Below the pieces are notes generated by a model, which was given only the letters and a program-made list of their open reading frames with translations, ran no database searches and was not told the origin of the DNA. This document shows, piece by piece, positions 33,021 to 44,680 of a stretch of 64,000 nucleotides of DNA. How positions within the stretch are numbered: the stretch's first letter is position 1; every line of letters begins with the position of its first letter. Origin of the DNA: Catonia carolina (Eukaryota > Arthropoda > Insecta > Hemiptera > Achilidae); contig JAQMRL010000001.1 in NCBI GenBank assembly GCA_035578175.1, positions 52,537,553 to 52,601,552 on the forward strand. The letters run 5' to 3'. The position numbers and the translations under genes were made by a program.

Positions 33021-34174
33021 GTAACATCTTGGTACATTCTTTAAGGCTTCTGTACATAAATTAGTTGACATATCAAATTAGTTTGACTTATATCAATTAG
33101 TAGACTTACTCTCACATCTTTTAGACAATTAGCTGTTAGAGAGTAAACGAAGTACGCTAAATACGAACTATAATCAGTGTACCGAATACATTTTGAATGA
33201 CATGATTGAAAGGGACGAAATGATTACATTTCATTTAATATCGACTATAATTTTTATTTCTTTCCACACAATGGAATCATTTCAGGTTATGTATTCGTAC
33301 AGTATGGTTTGGCTGCAATAATAACTATAATAATTTTAATAACATAATATACAGCCTAAGTAGGCAACACTCATAGTAGTAAGGTGAAGGTGGAGTACCG
33401 CATGACTGCACAGTTCAACCTTGCATCAGTTTGAATTAATATATCAATGATCACTACTGCCCTACCTCGGTTCAAACTCCCGCCTTCCAAGCCACACCGG
33501 ACAGCCGAGTGAATTTTCAACACCATAAGGTATGACACTGTAATTTTTGCAGTTACCTCACCTACGTCAACATTTCATGAACTTTTAATCAATTGAAATC
33601 ATTCTACTACTTATAACTATATAAAAACAAGTATCCTAGACATGAGAACAGGCCAGTTCATATTTATCCAAAATGTTTCTAGTTTAGATTGTACGGTTAT
33701 TAAAAATGTTATAAGATACTTCATAACAGTTTAATTATTTACATAAATATCAGTGAAAAAATTATACACCGATCTTTTCAATACAACTGAAATACAAAAT
33801 ATAAATTTTACAACTTATATTTTTATTTTATTTTTTTCTGAATTGTGAGTAATTCTGAATCAAAAAACACAAAATCAATGAAAATTACAAAGAATCAATA
33901 TTTTAATAAAACCTGCTACTTAAGAAGACCCCTATGTAACAAAGTTACGATCATGTTTATTGAAACGTCAAAAAAATTGTGCATTTTAAATTTATCTTAC
34001 CTTTTTCTTTCAGGATCAAGAATTATTTAAACCACGTGAAGTATTTAATCTGCATTATTAGTAACTAACTGTACGTAGAGTCATAGTTCATCCTTATCGA
34101 ACAGGGTTTATAACATTTATAACGTAAATTAACAAGATTTCGCAAAAAAAGTCAATCTGTTAATAAATATATAT
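33021..34174. other. Unassigned stretch
   Basis: A slightly GC-richer patch at about 33360-33520 contains CTCGGTTCAAACTCCCGC, which loosely resembles a polymerase III B box, but there is no second copy to support a SINE. The rest is featureless. Confidence 0.35.
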
Positions 34175-34390
34175 ATACATATAATTTGTAAATCCGCGAT
34201 TTTCGGTATTTTTAAGTTTTACAGAGGTTGAGTTTCTTTTTGCGTCATTTACTTATGATTATAATTAGGTTATGTTTTTCATTTTACATTGTTTACTCAT
34301 GATGTCATATAGGTTATATTTGTTATTATTTACATTGAAAAAGAAAAACGTGTGAGTGTTTCATACCAAAATTTTTGATTTGTTGATCAG
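34175..34390 (+). repeat. Dispersed repeat R1, 3' part
   Basis: Shares TTTGCGTCATTTACTTATGA, AATTAGGTTATGTTTTTCAT and TTACATTGAAAAAG with the 3' end of R1. Confidence 0.55.
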
Positions 34391-34892
34391 ACATAAAACA
34401 AAAAATACCCGTATTAAATTTGAGTTATGGATGTAGGTACAGTAAATAATAATAATAAATATTTATAATAAGTAAAAGTGGAAAAAATTATATAATATAA
34501 TAAATCAAATATAGCCTGACCAACTATTTCACAACGAAGAAAAACAAATTCACAAGTTACAAACAAATACACCGGCAGGAAATTGAATTACTTAATAAAA
34601 TATTCATGCTAATAATTTAAAATTTATAAAAAACATTTTTATAATTTACTACAACTGAACATTGCAATTCAACTTTCATAAACGCTAAACTGCTATCAAC
34701 CAGTTTCCTCAAAAGTACATTTGTTGAATGTACCAGATCAAAAAAGCCTAACAACTTAGCATTTGTGTTCCTGAAAACGACTAATTCAACAAAAAATTAT
34801 GAAATTTGCAAAATTTACTTAAAAAGGAGTTGTTACGATGTAGGTAACAAATAATTAGGCCTAAATTTGACTTACTGATTTGATCAATTTAT

Positions 34893-34894
34893 TA

Positions 34895-34929
<35 letters not shown>
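34893..34929. repeat. (TA)n followed by poly(T)
   Basis: Nine TA units run straight into about 19 T. The T run is probably the A-rich tail of the reverse-oriented S1 copy that follows. Confidence 0.85.
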
Positions 34930-35045
34930 GTTTATCTCTAGTCGCATTAACAGCTCGGTCATTAGCGACTACAGTGAGATATGTAACGATGGGTTTTAAC
35001 TAGAGAAAATTTCCAGACCCTGGCCGGGAATCGAATAAGTTACGA
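34911..35045 (-). repeat. S1 SINE copy
   Basis: TCATTAGCGACTACAGTGAG and TTTCCAGACCCTGGCCGGGA followed by ATCGAAT match the S1 body and the start of the tRNA head in reverse orientation. The rest of the head is lost. Confidence 0.7.
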
Positions 35046-35300
35046 AGATTAGTAACTTAGTAAGTAGTAAGTTACGAAGAGGCTCTTTACATATTTTTTA
35101 GACTAAACGTATGCTCGAATTAGAAATGAACGAAACATATCCATCGAAAATGAAATCCCAAAGTTTTCCTTTTTTATATACTTCTTGTCATTTTATTTGT
35201 TATTATCAAATCAGCAAAATTACAATCTGTTCTTTTATGCAGAAACAAGAACAATAAAAAGGCTTAATAAAGTTAATATTGAAAATAAAACATACACCAT

Positions 35301-35303
<3 letters not shown>

Positions 35304-35368
<65 letters not shown>
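35304..35368. repeat. (TAA)n microsatellite
   Basis: About 21 trinucleotide units. The poly-Ile ORF on the minus strand (35300-35488) is a consequence of this repeat and is not a gene. Confidence 0.95.
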
Positions 35369-35369
<1 letters not shown>

Positions 35370-35499
35370 GTTGCAGATACCGCATTATACACTTTTTGAA
35401 AAAAATTAATTTTGAAATTATTGAAAATTGAAATAAAAATAATAAATGTGTACATAGTCCTAAATTTGTAAAAGTTATTTGGGTTCAAATCCGATACTT

Positions 35500-35700
35500 A
35501 ATTCTAACGCATTGTATCTGTTAAGTCTCGTAAAAGTAAAGCGCTGTTGACCAATACGTTTATAGCGAAATGATTTGGATATCTATTCAGTCGTTGCTCT
35601 GCTAAATCGTGTAATTTCTTGTCTTCCTGAGTAAAGCCCTACGTCATCATCGATATATCTCTTTCGTATAGACCATGCTGTATTAAGAGCCATGAGTTTG
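35500..35700 (-). pseudogene. Jockey-type LINE (J) fragment
   Basis: The minus strand reads HGLYERDISMMT, stop, then QEDKKLHDLAEQRLNRYPNH, resembling the jockey tail pattern RDLxI...E.RLxxHPN. Partial and frameshifted. Confidence 0.45.
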
Positions 35701-35730
35701 TATAAATGAGCATATTATTGTCAATAACAT

Positions 35731-36918
35731 CTGCTTTCGGTTATCTTCATTAAAATGTTTTTTAAACGGCCTTTTAAATAAGCACTTAATTTTAAAATTT
35801 ATTAAAATTAAAAATTTGGGGTTTTATTACTTTTTTAATGCTTTTTATTTATTAATATAACAGAGTAATTTACGTTTCCTCTGAAATGTTTGAAAATTTT
35901 GTTTACTAACAACCACATTACAAACCAAGTTACTTAATGTAGTAATTTTACATCTGTATTTAATTCCAATCTAAGTAAAAAATGTAAATTCTAAAAAAAA
36001 CGTACAGACCAAGGAATCTTTCGCCTCAGGAGAATCAACGCAAAACACAGAATCTCAAAATTAGAACGTCGGATTATCAGAAAGTGTCTGAACAAGAGAT
36101 GTTTCCCTGACGAGATCTGAAACCCCGTCCCGAACGAAGAAGTCTACAGAAATTCAGAATATCTAGCAGACCAGATAAGGAGAAAGAGAATTTCTTTCTT
36201 TGGAAATCTTTTGAGAAGAGACTCCGCCAGAATCTCCACACAAATCATCAACTATTTCCTAAACAGAAAATCTCAGCCCCACTGGATCAAAGAAATTGAA
36301 CAGGACGTGAACGAAATCCAAATCTCACTTGAGGACCTGAAAAGAAAATCCGGAAATTACCGCAAACTGAACAACACAAGACTTGAACAGAAGATACCGA
36401 CCAAACGACAGAAAATTGTGTAATCCGACGAAGAACGCCAGAAGAAATCAGAAGGATTGAAGGAAGACTGAATAACAATCAAGGAAAGAAACATCAAGAA
36501 AAGTGCTCCAACTCAACAAAAATTGATATAAGATGTTTCTTCTTCAATGAACTTACAAAGTCCTATGTGGCTTATAAAAACTGTATTATTAATGTAAAGT
36601 ATAATTTTTTTTTATTATTACTTTTTATTTCAAATCCTTCCAAATCGTGGTTGTCAGCGACGAAATTGTGTGTCGATTATCAAATCTGATATTCCAGCCT
36701 GGGAGCCAAATACTTTACCGACTGATAAATCGAAGTGTCTAAATTTTACAAATAATTTACTCATTTTTAAATGAAAGAAAACACATTTCAATAAAAACCC
36801 CGATTTTATATTTTTAATAAATTATTAAAATTAAGTGCATATTTAAAATGCCGTTCAAGAAACATTTTGAACGTTTTATAACGTTTTGAACATTTTAATA
36901 AAGATAACCGAAAGCAGA
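35731..36918. repeat. Inverted repeat with arms of about 100-130 bp
   Basis: The left arm (35731-35830) and right arm (36790-36918) are reverse complements over CTGCTTTCGGTTATCTTCAT, TAAAATG, AAGCACTTAATTTTAA and GGGGTTTTATT. The right arm has an extra direct duplication of AACATTTTGAACGTTTTATA. The 0.96-kb interior holds the L4 LINE tail and a possible degenerate S1 SINE. It could be a foldback-type element or two oppositely inserted copies of one repeat. Confidence 0.7.
36005..36540 (+). pseudogene. LINE tail fragment L4 (best copy)
   Basis: The plus strand reads KLERRIIRKCLNKRCFPDEI, then YLADQIRRKRISFFGNLLRR, DSARISTQIINYFLNRKSQP and HWIKEIEQDVNEIQISLEDL, a stop and SDEERQKKSEGLKED. An open part runs 36211-36423. 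The order RRKRxxFxGHLxRxDxxRxxxQI...W.KE.E.D is the end of this LINE group. No catalytic motif remains. Confidence 0.75.
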
Positions 36919-37694
36919 AAAATTGAATAATTGACGGAAGGAGATAAACGTATAGTGAAAGAATGCTGAGAGTGTAGGCAGCAAAAAGAGCTTCCAGAAA
37001 TGTATTAAGTTACTGGACGTGGTCAAAATTGACCTAGACGGAAAAATAACCAAAAATCGTGTATTGTTTGCCTACTATAAGATACTTAGATGCGATTTAT
37101 GATATTATTACTTAAATCAAGTTTTTCGTTTCTTCAGTTTTTTATTTTAAGTAATCCGTACGACTTTCACTAATGAAATAATAATATTAATTAACCACAA
37201 CGTTTGGAACAAGAGAAATCGCTAGCCTAACTCGGAACAAAGCATGCTGATGTTGAGCTAATGTAAACTGGGCGGAGTTATTTTAATATCAACAAGAATA
37301 CTAACAAATTTATGTATGTACTCCAACCAAGACAACATCAACATCTTATTACCGTATCATACGCGGTGTGTGCGTGTGTGTGGTCGTAACTGATACCTAC
37401 CTATTAATTGAATTATAAAACTAATCTAAAATTAATTGGAAAGCGAAAAATTAATTATCAGCCATCGATGTAATTTATTTTTAACTTCATGATATTACAC
37501 AAGCGCATCTATTGAATTTACTCCCTTCATAAAAATTATACAAAAAAGTCAGAACCCACAAAATTCAGGTTAATTCTTGTTAATTATTAAATGCATGACT
37601 ATTTTTAAACAATCCTCATAAATTTCCGTAAGATGAAAAGAAATTATAATCAAATAAAATTATATTAATATCTAAAACTGGTTTTACTTTCTCT
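36919..37694. other. Unassigned stretch
   Basis: No feature supported; a short GT-rich run is at about 37365-37382. Confidence 0.45.
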
Positions 37695-38565
37695 TGACCA
37701 ATGAAATATAATGGAAGGAAATTATTGTTTTCAAGTAGATTTTTCACCGAAAATAGACGTAATCAGGCCCTGAACCCAAAACAATATGTTTTTATCAGTT
37801 GGTCTTTACGGACGCGCGTGTATTGCGTGTAAACAAAATATCCCAAACCGGAATATCGTACGAAGTTAACACTTAAAATTTAAGTTAGATGTTATAAGGG
37901 GATCCGATTCGAACATTTTCATAAAAATTGGTCAGCTGGAATTTTTGCATTGCAATCGTGCAATTTTTCACTTTTTTGAAATTTTCTCAAAAATTCTACT
38001 TTTTTAATCGCGTTATTTACTGAATTTTTGTGCTGTACAAGATTAGGTAAGTGGCACGTCTTCTGAAATTCAGGGCATTATTTTTTGAAGATTTCGGCCT
38101 TAATATGCATTTTTTTAAACGTATCTAATCAAAATTGTAGAAAACTAAAAACCCTAAAACTTTTACTTCAAGAAGTTCTTTCTAAAGCACTTAGTTTAGC
38201 AGAAATTATAGATTTTCAGTATTTTGCTGACTGAAATCGAAAAAAATTAATTTTTAAAATTTCGGCCTAATTATGACTTTTAAGTCAAAAGTTTCTACAA
38301 TTACATTTAAAAAATTAAAAACCGTACAACTTTTATTTCAAGCATTTTTTACAGAACTTAATTTAGCATCAATTAGTGATTTTCTATATTTTTCTCAAAG
38401 TCCAAGAGGTAGATTTTATTTAACGTCATTTACTTAACGATTAGAAAAAGATTGTATTTAATTTTATATGATTTACTCGTAATTAAACATAGGTTATATT
38501 TTTCATTATTTACATTGGCAAGATACTATCGTCTAAATGCCATAATGTGAATACACAAACATTCA
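37695..38565 (+). repeat. Dispersed repeat R1, copy 2 (most complete)
   Basis: Contains, in order, TTTTCACCGAAAATAGACGT, CCCTGAACCCAAAACAATAT, CGGAATATCGTACGAAGTTA, GAACATTTTCATAAAAATTG, two TTTCGGCCT blocks, AACTTTTATTTCAAGCATTT and the end TTACATTGGCAAGA. It is uninterrupted at the point where copy 1 carries the L3 LINE. Confidence 0.75.
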
Positions 38566-39584
38566 GCGGTTTGTAGGCTACATAGGATAGTAGTGTCGGC
38601 AAGAAGGCTTACAAGTCAGTCCTATTCAATTTCCTCAAAAGTTGAGATGTTTAACATTACTGAACAGCGATGTCTAGAGCAGTTACTGTCCCTATCAAAG
38701 GACAATACGTATAATACACAGGGGAATTAAATGGAAAATCACTGTCGGACACTATATCCTCTTCTAGTATCCCCGTACACGGCCCTTTGGTTAGTTTGTT
38801 ACGAATCTTTATTTTTAACCAACGGTGCTTAGTTGTTAATACAAAAACACTAAATAAATAAAACAAAATTTTTTTTAATCGGCATGTTACAGAATACGGA
38901 TGAAAAGAATAAATCCTCAACGACTAGAGATAAATGACAGGTTAAAAGTTATTTTAACTTTCACAGAGCAATACCTAGCAAACGATCAACTTTTATTTGT
39001 AATCCGCCGTAAAGAACCGGACAAGAACATGATGTAGAGCAAACCAAATAAGGAAACAAACCAATTCCGACAACAGGAACCACTTCCATTCCACTGAGAA
39101 ACAACACTAGTTATTTTTAAATATGTACTTTTCTTTTACGTATAAACTGCATTCGACTGTTTATGTTTTTTACTTAATTCATTAATAAATCTCAAACAAG
39201 TTTCAATACTTTAGTACTACTATCATTTACAAGTACACGGTCTAAATATGAATTTCAATAACTCAACCACATCTGAAAAATAAAATATCATCAATATCAA
39301 TCTAATGTATAATTATTATCCATGTACTACGTAGGCCTATACAGTAATTCAATATCATTAAGAGAGAAAACTTGCTTCAAATATAACGCAATTCAATCAC
39401 TGAGGATATGTTGGACAACATTCAATCTCCAACAATCAAATAATGGAATTAAATCATTAAATTAATATTATTTTCCAAAAATTACAAAATCCAAAAAAAT
39501 AAAACTAAACGAAAACTTTTTAAATTAATTCCTTTGATTTAATAAAGCCATTCAAAAGTTCCCGGTATTTACTTTCTCTTACTT
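38566..39584. other. Unassigned stretch
   Basis: The 87-codon minus-strand ORF at 38657-38920 has no recognisable motif. Nothing else was seen. Confidence 0.45.
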
Positions 39585-40085
39585 ACATGAATTATATAGG
39601 TAAGAGAATGTTTACATGTAGATTTTTGTGAAATCAAGTTTTCACCGGTAATACATGGTTTCATGTCCCCTCAGCCCAAAAAACATGCTTTAACCGATTG
39701 GGGTAAGTGTTTTTGTGTCTATCTGCATTTGTGAACAAAATAACTTAAAAACGGAAAAACGAACGAAGTTCAAACTTGGAACTTTAAGTAATGTACATGA
39801 GGGGATCGGACCCGAACATTTTGATCGAAATCTGTCAATCGGAAGTAGCTTCATTCGTGCACTTTTCATTTTTTACTATTATCTCAACAACGGCTCCTAC
39901 GATTTTGTTTATAATCGCCTAATTTACAAATTTTTTGCTCTTCACTTGTAGCCCATCTTTGGTGTAACCGGAAAAATGATATGTATGACGTATAAATATG
40001 GTATACTGTGGTAATTTAAGTTTTTCATAATTATCATTGGCAAGAGAAAGTCGTTTGATCGTTTCAGACCAGATTTATACCGTTA
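39585..40085 (+). repeat. Dispersed repeat R1, copy 3 (central part deleted)
   Basis: Shares CCCTCAGCCCAAAAAACATG, GAACAAAATAACTTAAAAAC, CGAACGAAGTTCAAACTTGG, GATCGGACCCGAACATTTTG and the terminal CATTGGCAAGAGAAAGTCG. It lacks the two TTTCGGCCT blocks. The ORF 39715-39951 is a by-product. Confidence 0.72.
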
Positions 40086-40391
40086 ATAAACACACAGGAA
40101 ATTTTTTTATACCGTATATAAGATTATTATAAATTTTAGTTACACTGTCAAACAATATTTTGTCGTGTATGCACTTCAAATACATTACGTGTTTTTAATT
40201 TACTCCTCGCACATGAAAAATTAAGAAAAATCAATCCTATAATGTCCAAATAAATATGATATTTTAGAATTTACCATGACAAATTACCAATAACGGAAAA
40301 TATATTAGGCCTAATTTACTTTTCGTTCGTGAGATTAATCTATGTAAAATATAAAATCAAAATGATTTTTATCTTCAATTAAAATAATTAC

Positions 40392-40485
40392 CTGTTTTGG
40401 CGACCACTCTACCGATGAAAAGGAAGAAGAAAAGGCCAGCTATAAGTATGTCTTCTTTCCATAGGTTCGGGCGAAACACAGCCAT
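40392..40485 (-). CDS. Cad99C: Cad99C/protocadherin-15-like gene, first coding exon (start codon and signal peptide)
   Basis: The exon spans 40496-40392 on the minus strand, with 11 nt of 5'UTR before the ATG at 40485. The acceptor reads TTTGTTTCAG and the donor ACAG/GTAATT. It encodes 31 codons plus one base (phase 1). The start context GAAATGG suits insect initiation. The peptide begins MAVFRPNLWKED and continues into a hydrophobic stretch (about residues 13-28, ILIAGLFFFLFIG) followed by RVVAKT, a typical cleavable signal peptide. Joined to the exon at 7692-7627 the frame is continuous (ACA GGA CTC TGC), giving KTGLCEVETGQSN. Cad99C proteins are large membrane cadherins of microvilli or stereocilia, and the mature N-terminus starts at a conserved Cys. 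Exon structure is seen directly; the gene name comes from remembered similarity of a short stretch. An upstream 5'UTR exon must exist because the exon starts at an acceptor. Confidence 0.68.
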
Positions 40486-40496
40486 TTCGCCGCAAC

Positions 40497-40737
40497 CTGA
40501 AACAAATACACTTAATAAGTACAAATTGCAGATACATTTTATTTAGAGTTAGGATTAAGTAACAGATAAATCCTTTTATCGGATAAGAAAACACTTTTGG
40601 TAAAAAAACAACTAAATTTAGTAAAAAAAAATACGGTATCAAAAAACTGTTGCGGCGGTCTCTTGATAGGACCACGGAATTTCATGTCAAAACTTTGTTT
40701 GCTTTGACATTGAACCTCCGTTCCAAAATTTTAATTA
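40497..40737. other. Sequence just upstream of the first coding exon
   Basis: On the minus strand this is the 3' end of the upstream intron, with a T-rich tract before the acceptor at 40497. The ORF at 40409-40675 is in another frame and is a shadow. Confidence 0.5.
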
Positions 40738-41225
40738 ATAAAACCCTTTTGAGACCAATCTGAACTTAGGGTGTCCAGCTCTTTGGAGTAGCGGCAGAGA
40801 GTAATTTAAAGTCGATTCAGGCTTTTCAATCAAAATTCTTAGGACTTGTTTCTGGCATTCCTTTTAATGTAATCAATAAAACCCTCCACAACGATTTCAA
40901 AACTCCGACAGTAAAGGAACGAACCGCGTCCTTCTACAGTAAATTTCGCGAACGACTAGATAACCATCCCAACGAACTAACCCGTGACCTAGGTAAAAGG
41001 AACTTCCCTCTGCGACGTCTAAAATAAAAATGGAGCAAAGACCTCTTGGTCTGAATGACGGACTGCACCCGTAGTTTTAAACGGAGAATGTAACTACTAC
41101 TGAATACCTCTTCTCCTGAAAGTAAAATTCCCCAACGCCACTTAAATTAAATATCCTAAACGGAAATTGTGCAGTTTAATGTATAGTACCGTACTAAAAA
41201 TTAAATACAAAAACAATTGTTTACA
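40738..41225 (+). pseudogene. Jockey-type LINE (J), 3' end with 3'UTR
   Basis: The plus strand reads KTLLRPI, GVQLFGVAAESNLKSIQAF, QSKFLGLVSGIPFNVINKTL, HNDFKTPTVKERTASFYSKF, RERLDNHPNELTRDLGKRNF, a stop and a 3'UTR ending near TACCGTACTAAAAATTAAAT. It is related at the DNA level to 11702-12170 and shares the 3'UTR with 44560-44680. 5'-truncated, several stops. Confidence 0.85.
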
Positions 41226-41246
41226 ACAGTTATCAACAAAATGTTG

Positions 41247-41360
41247 TTTTAAGTGGCATCAACATCTTAATCATTAGCGACTACGAACGGTGGGCTTTAA
41301 AGTGCGATAATTTCCAGACCGTAGCTGAGAATCGAAACCTATGACAATACAGTTGCAATG
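41247..41360 (-). repeat. S1 SINE copy
   Basis: GGCATCAACATCTTAATCAT, TAGCGACTACGAACGGTGGG and TTTCCAGACCGTAGCTGAGA then ATCGAAACC match the S1 body and B-box end in reverse orientation. Confidence 0.75.
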
Positions 41361-44300
41361 AACGGTGGTCTGAAAACGAAACCAAATCTTTTCAAGTTGA
41401 CGTTGACGCTAATTTTCTAATTTAATTCTAAGACAAAAAATAAAACTAAGAAATACTATTAAAAAATAGTCGCTAACCGCCAAGCAATTAATATGACTAA
41501 ATAAAACTTTAAAAATTAAACTAAAAATTAATACACTTTTAAAACGAATGAAATAAACAAAAATCTAAAATTAAAAGATTCGTGGATCTGAAATCAAAAT
41601 GAAATAATGTTTAGAATATTGAACAATAAGTGATATCTTGACGGTAAGATTATTCAATACATTTAAATAGTATTCAAAATTAGTAAATATATGTCTAGAA
41701 CATATACAAAACAAATTTAATTAATCAATTTCAGTTTTTATTACAATAGAATAGTAATTTTAATTTTTTTTATTTAACTACAAAATTCACTTGATTTACT
41801 CAATAGTTATCAGTGGTTTTAAAAGATAATCTTCAGTAGGTAACAAAAATTAAAATGTTTAAAATATTTGAAAGTAAACAAAGCTATCGAATTTTAAAAT
41901 AATAGTTTACTGATTTGGGGACCCAAAAGATTTTAAATACATGAATTAATTTTTTCAAGAATTTTTCTCCATATAAAAACTTTTCACCAGTATTTCAAAT
42001 CGTTCTACTTTTCTAAACGTTGTTTCTTCATAATTAAACAATTTTCTTATTTTTTTTGTAACGTTCATAGAAAAAAGTGGTATCCATACATATTTTATTA
42101 CACGTAATTTTTATAAAAACCTAACAAATATCTACAAAATTCATCACGAAGGAAATCAGTAAAATGTAGAAAGAGTTAATACTGTAGTTATGAACGAAGT
42201 GAATGTACACACAAAAATATTGTTGGTTTTTTCATTAAAGGAAATGAAGACATTCTTTAATGCAGACCTGCATTTATAAAAAAAAACATAAATGAAAAAA
42301 CCAGAGACATTAATTATAATAGTTAAATGCATTCAAGTTTGATACCAACCGAAGGATAGTAATTTATTATTGCCTTAGGTAAAATTATACTATTTACTTA
42401 GTTATCTTGATTTAATCATAAATCACTCAAAAAATATTACTTTAGAAATGAATTACAGAAGATATTGCGTCACATCATTATTATTAAGAAATTCATAAAC
42501 ACCGAACGATGAAAGCCTACTAACCTATTATTTTTTATTACATAGATATTGTAAGTATTATGTTTAACCTGTAATTGCACTTTATTTAAACATGCTAGAT
42601 TTATAATTTTAAAAGATTTTATAAAAGTTAATATTACCCTAAACAACTTTCATTGTAATTCTGAAATTATAATTCCATAGATTTTTAGTCCTTCCAATTA
42701 ACCTGGTAGGTCTATATATTAATTTAACCCTACGAATGACAAAATACATTTCTAAAATAATTTATTGAAGACCTACTTGATAAAGTTGCTAAAAGTGGAT
42801 GAAGAGCGACCAAAATTCTAACGCCGCCATTTTTTATGAGTTTTCTAATTTCTTTTATTTTAGTACCTACTTTATGCCATCGCAAAAATGTATATATTTC
42901 ATAAAAAAATATTCGTCACAAAAACTTATTTTTCAATACCATAACATTGTACAATGATATTTTATAAGTATTGAGGGAATAGATTGTTTAGTGTAAAGGA
43001 TGGAGTGTGTTGAACAAGGATAATAGATTGCGATGAATGAAACGTTTTGAATGAATGAATTGAATTCTTGGAAAAGAGGTCTTCGTTATAACTGTTATCA
43101 TTTCCACTATGTTTTGGATTTTTCTAGTAAACCGTACATGGGTCTCCCATTGTGTCGTATAATGTAGTAAATCTATGCTCTTCTAGAAACGACAACCACT
43201 ACAAATATTTAAAGGTGGTACTCCTTTAAAGGTCAGTTCAGCTCAAGTTGAAACACGGTTATGAATGAGTGAGTGCTAGCAAGTGTTTGTACGCATGGTA
43301 ATAAGTACGTTAGAAAAAGGTCTTCGTTCTGTAATTGATTGAAGGTAAAAGACTATTATTAATTTGTAAAATCAGATACTGTTACCTAGTTACTTAGTTT
43401 AAGTTTTATAATTAATTTGAATGAGGTAATCTTAATTGTATGTGAAGTAAACTAAATGTAATTATTACTAGTGTAAATAACTAAATGTAATAAGTTTAAG
43501 GAATTCGGATTACGATTTAGTATTCCTAGACACCGAACGAACCTAAGCTTAGGTGTTACAATAATATTTTTTCCTATCCATACAACACTTCATCTACAAA
43601 AAAAATCTGTATTGCATGATCTGTATCCTGATAATGGATGAGTGATATTTTAATAGTACCAGGGAAAATTTTTCATAAAAGAATTTTTCAAAATAAACCC
43701 ACAATAACACTTTTAAGTGTTAAAGTTAAGTATTTATTACTAAAGCTAACTGTTATTTTTCTAAAAATATAATCTATTGCATTCTGATAGAAGATATCAG
43801 ATGACCTTTGAACACTAAAAAATTTGAAATTAATACGTAGTACATAGCCCTTTATGCACTTGCATTTCTTTAAACTGTAGAGCTTGAGCATTCCATTGCA
43901 TCTATACAGTAAACTTGCCCTTAAATCCTTCCATCAAAAAAATCGGTTTTTGAAAAATGTTACATAGCACCTTATCATCCATGAAGCTCTTCAGTTACCA
44001 AATTTATGATGGAGTATCTCTTTATGCGTTCCTGTTTAATGTAACAACCAAAAACGAGGTTGATGAGGTACGGTATGAGTGTCATGAAAAACCTAAACAC
44101 TAATGCGACTCGTTTTATAATACACAAATATATAAGTGTGGCTAAAACTGTGTGCATTATAATTAGCGGGTATATCAAGTGTTTACTGTGAAATAAAAAT
44201 TGTAGTCATATGGGTCCCGATGCAGTTGAAAAGGTTATTGAGATCTTTGAGAAATATTATACTTTTAAAGAAGTTGGATCCTTTAAATTAGTCATCTTAC

Positions 44301-44559
44301 TTTTCTGTTAAATATGATGCGGACAATTAAACAAAGATCTAAGAAAGATTAAAAAAAGCTCGAGCAACATTCAGAAAAATGAGTAATAGTGTATTCTTAT
44401 ATATTTATCCTGAAGACAATATCTGCTCTAGCTATATTTTTTTTAACCTCCTCACTAGAATTTGAGGTAGGTGTAGTGCGGGCGTTTTTTTCATCAAGTT
44501 ATTTTTATGTTAGTAAGTTTTTCTGTGGAATCGTTTGCAGTGTTCTTTAATTACATTGA
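41361..44559. other. Long AT-rich stretch, little recognised
   Basis: No family copy was identified. A slightly GC-richer patch at 43000-43360 has a partial direct repeat of AAAGAGGTCTTCGTT (about 43073) and AAAAAGGTCTTCGTT (about 43313). ORFs at 43688-44178 show no motif. A 5'UTR exon of the cadherin gene could hide here but cannot be identified. Confidence 0.4.
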
Positions 44560-44680
44560 TACCATTAAAAATTAAAAGGCCGTTGTGCGAAGTTTCTTTT
44601 TAGTAGATGCTACAGGGAGGTAGTGATAATCCGAAATATCTTTGAATGCACTATTTATTTCTATCTTAGTTGTAGAAACT
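44560..44680 (-). repeat. Jockey-type LINE (J) 3'UTR fragment
   Basis: GGGAGGTAGTGATAATCCGA and AATATCTTTGAATGCACTAT match the 3'UTR of the J copy at 11702-12170 (GGGGAGGACTGTTCCGAAAT, TTCTTTGAAAGCATTAACGA). Only the 3' end is present. Confidence 0.5.

Larger units (their letters stand above)
7693..40391 (-). other. Intron of about 32.7 kb between the two Cad99C-like exons
   Basis: GT at 40391-40390 and AG at 7694-7693 (minus strand) flank a 32,699-bp phase-1 intron. It is filled with transposon fragments, SINEs, tandem repeats and AT-rich DNA, itemised separately. No additional coding exon was recognised inside it. Large first introns that separate a signal-peptide exon from the body of the protein are common in insect cadherin genes. 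Confidence 0.62.

Noticed and set aside
35300..35488. Minus-strand ORF ending in a run of isoleucines
   Set aside because: It is the translation of the (TAA)n microsatellite.
36610..36730. Additional S1 SINE copy
   Set aside because: Only a loose match (GTTGTCAGCGACGA, ATTCCAGCCTGGGAGCCAAA); too degraded to claim as a separate feature.
40409..40675. 88-codon minus-strand ORF overlapping the first cadherin exon
   Set aside because: It is in a different frame, crosses the splice acceptor and has no motif; the spliced frame explains the region better.
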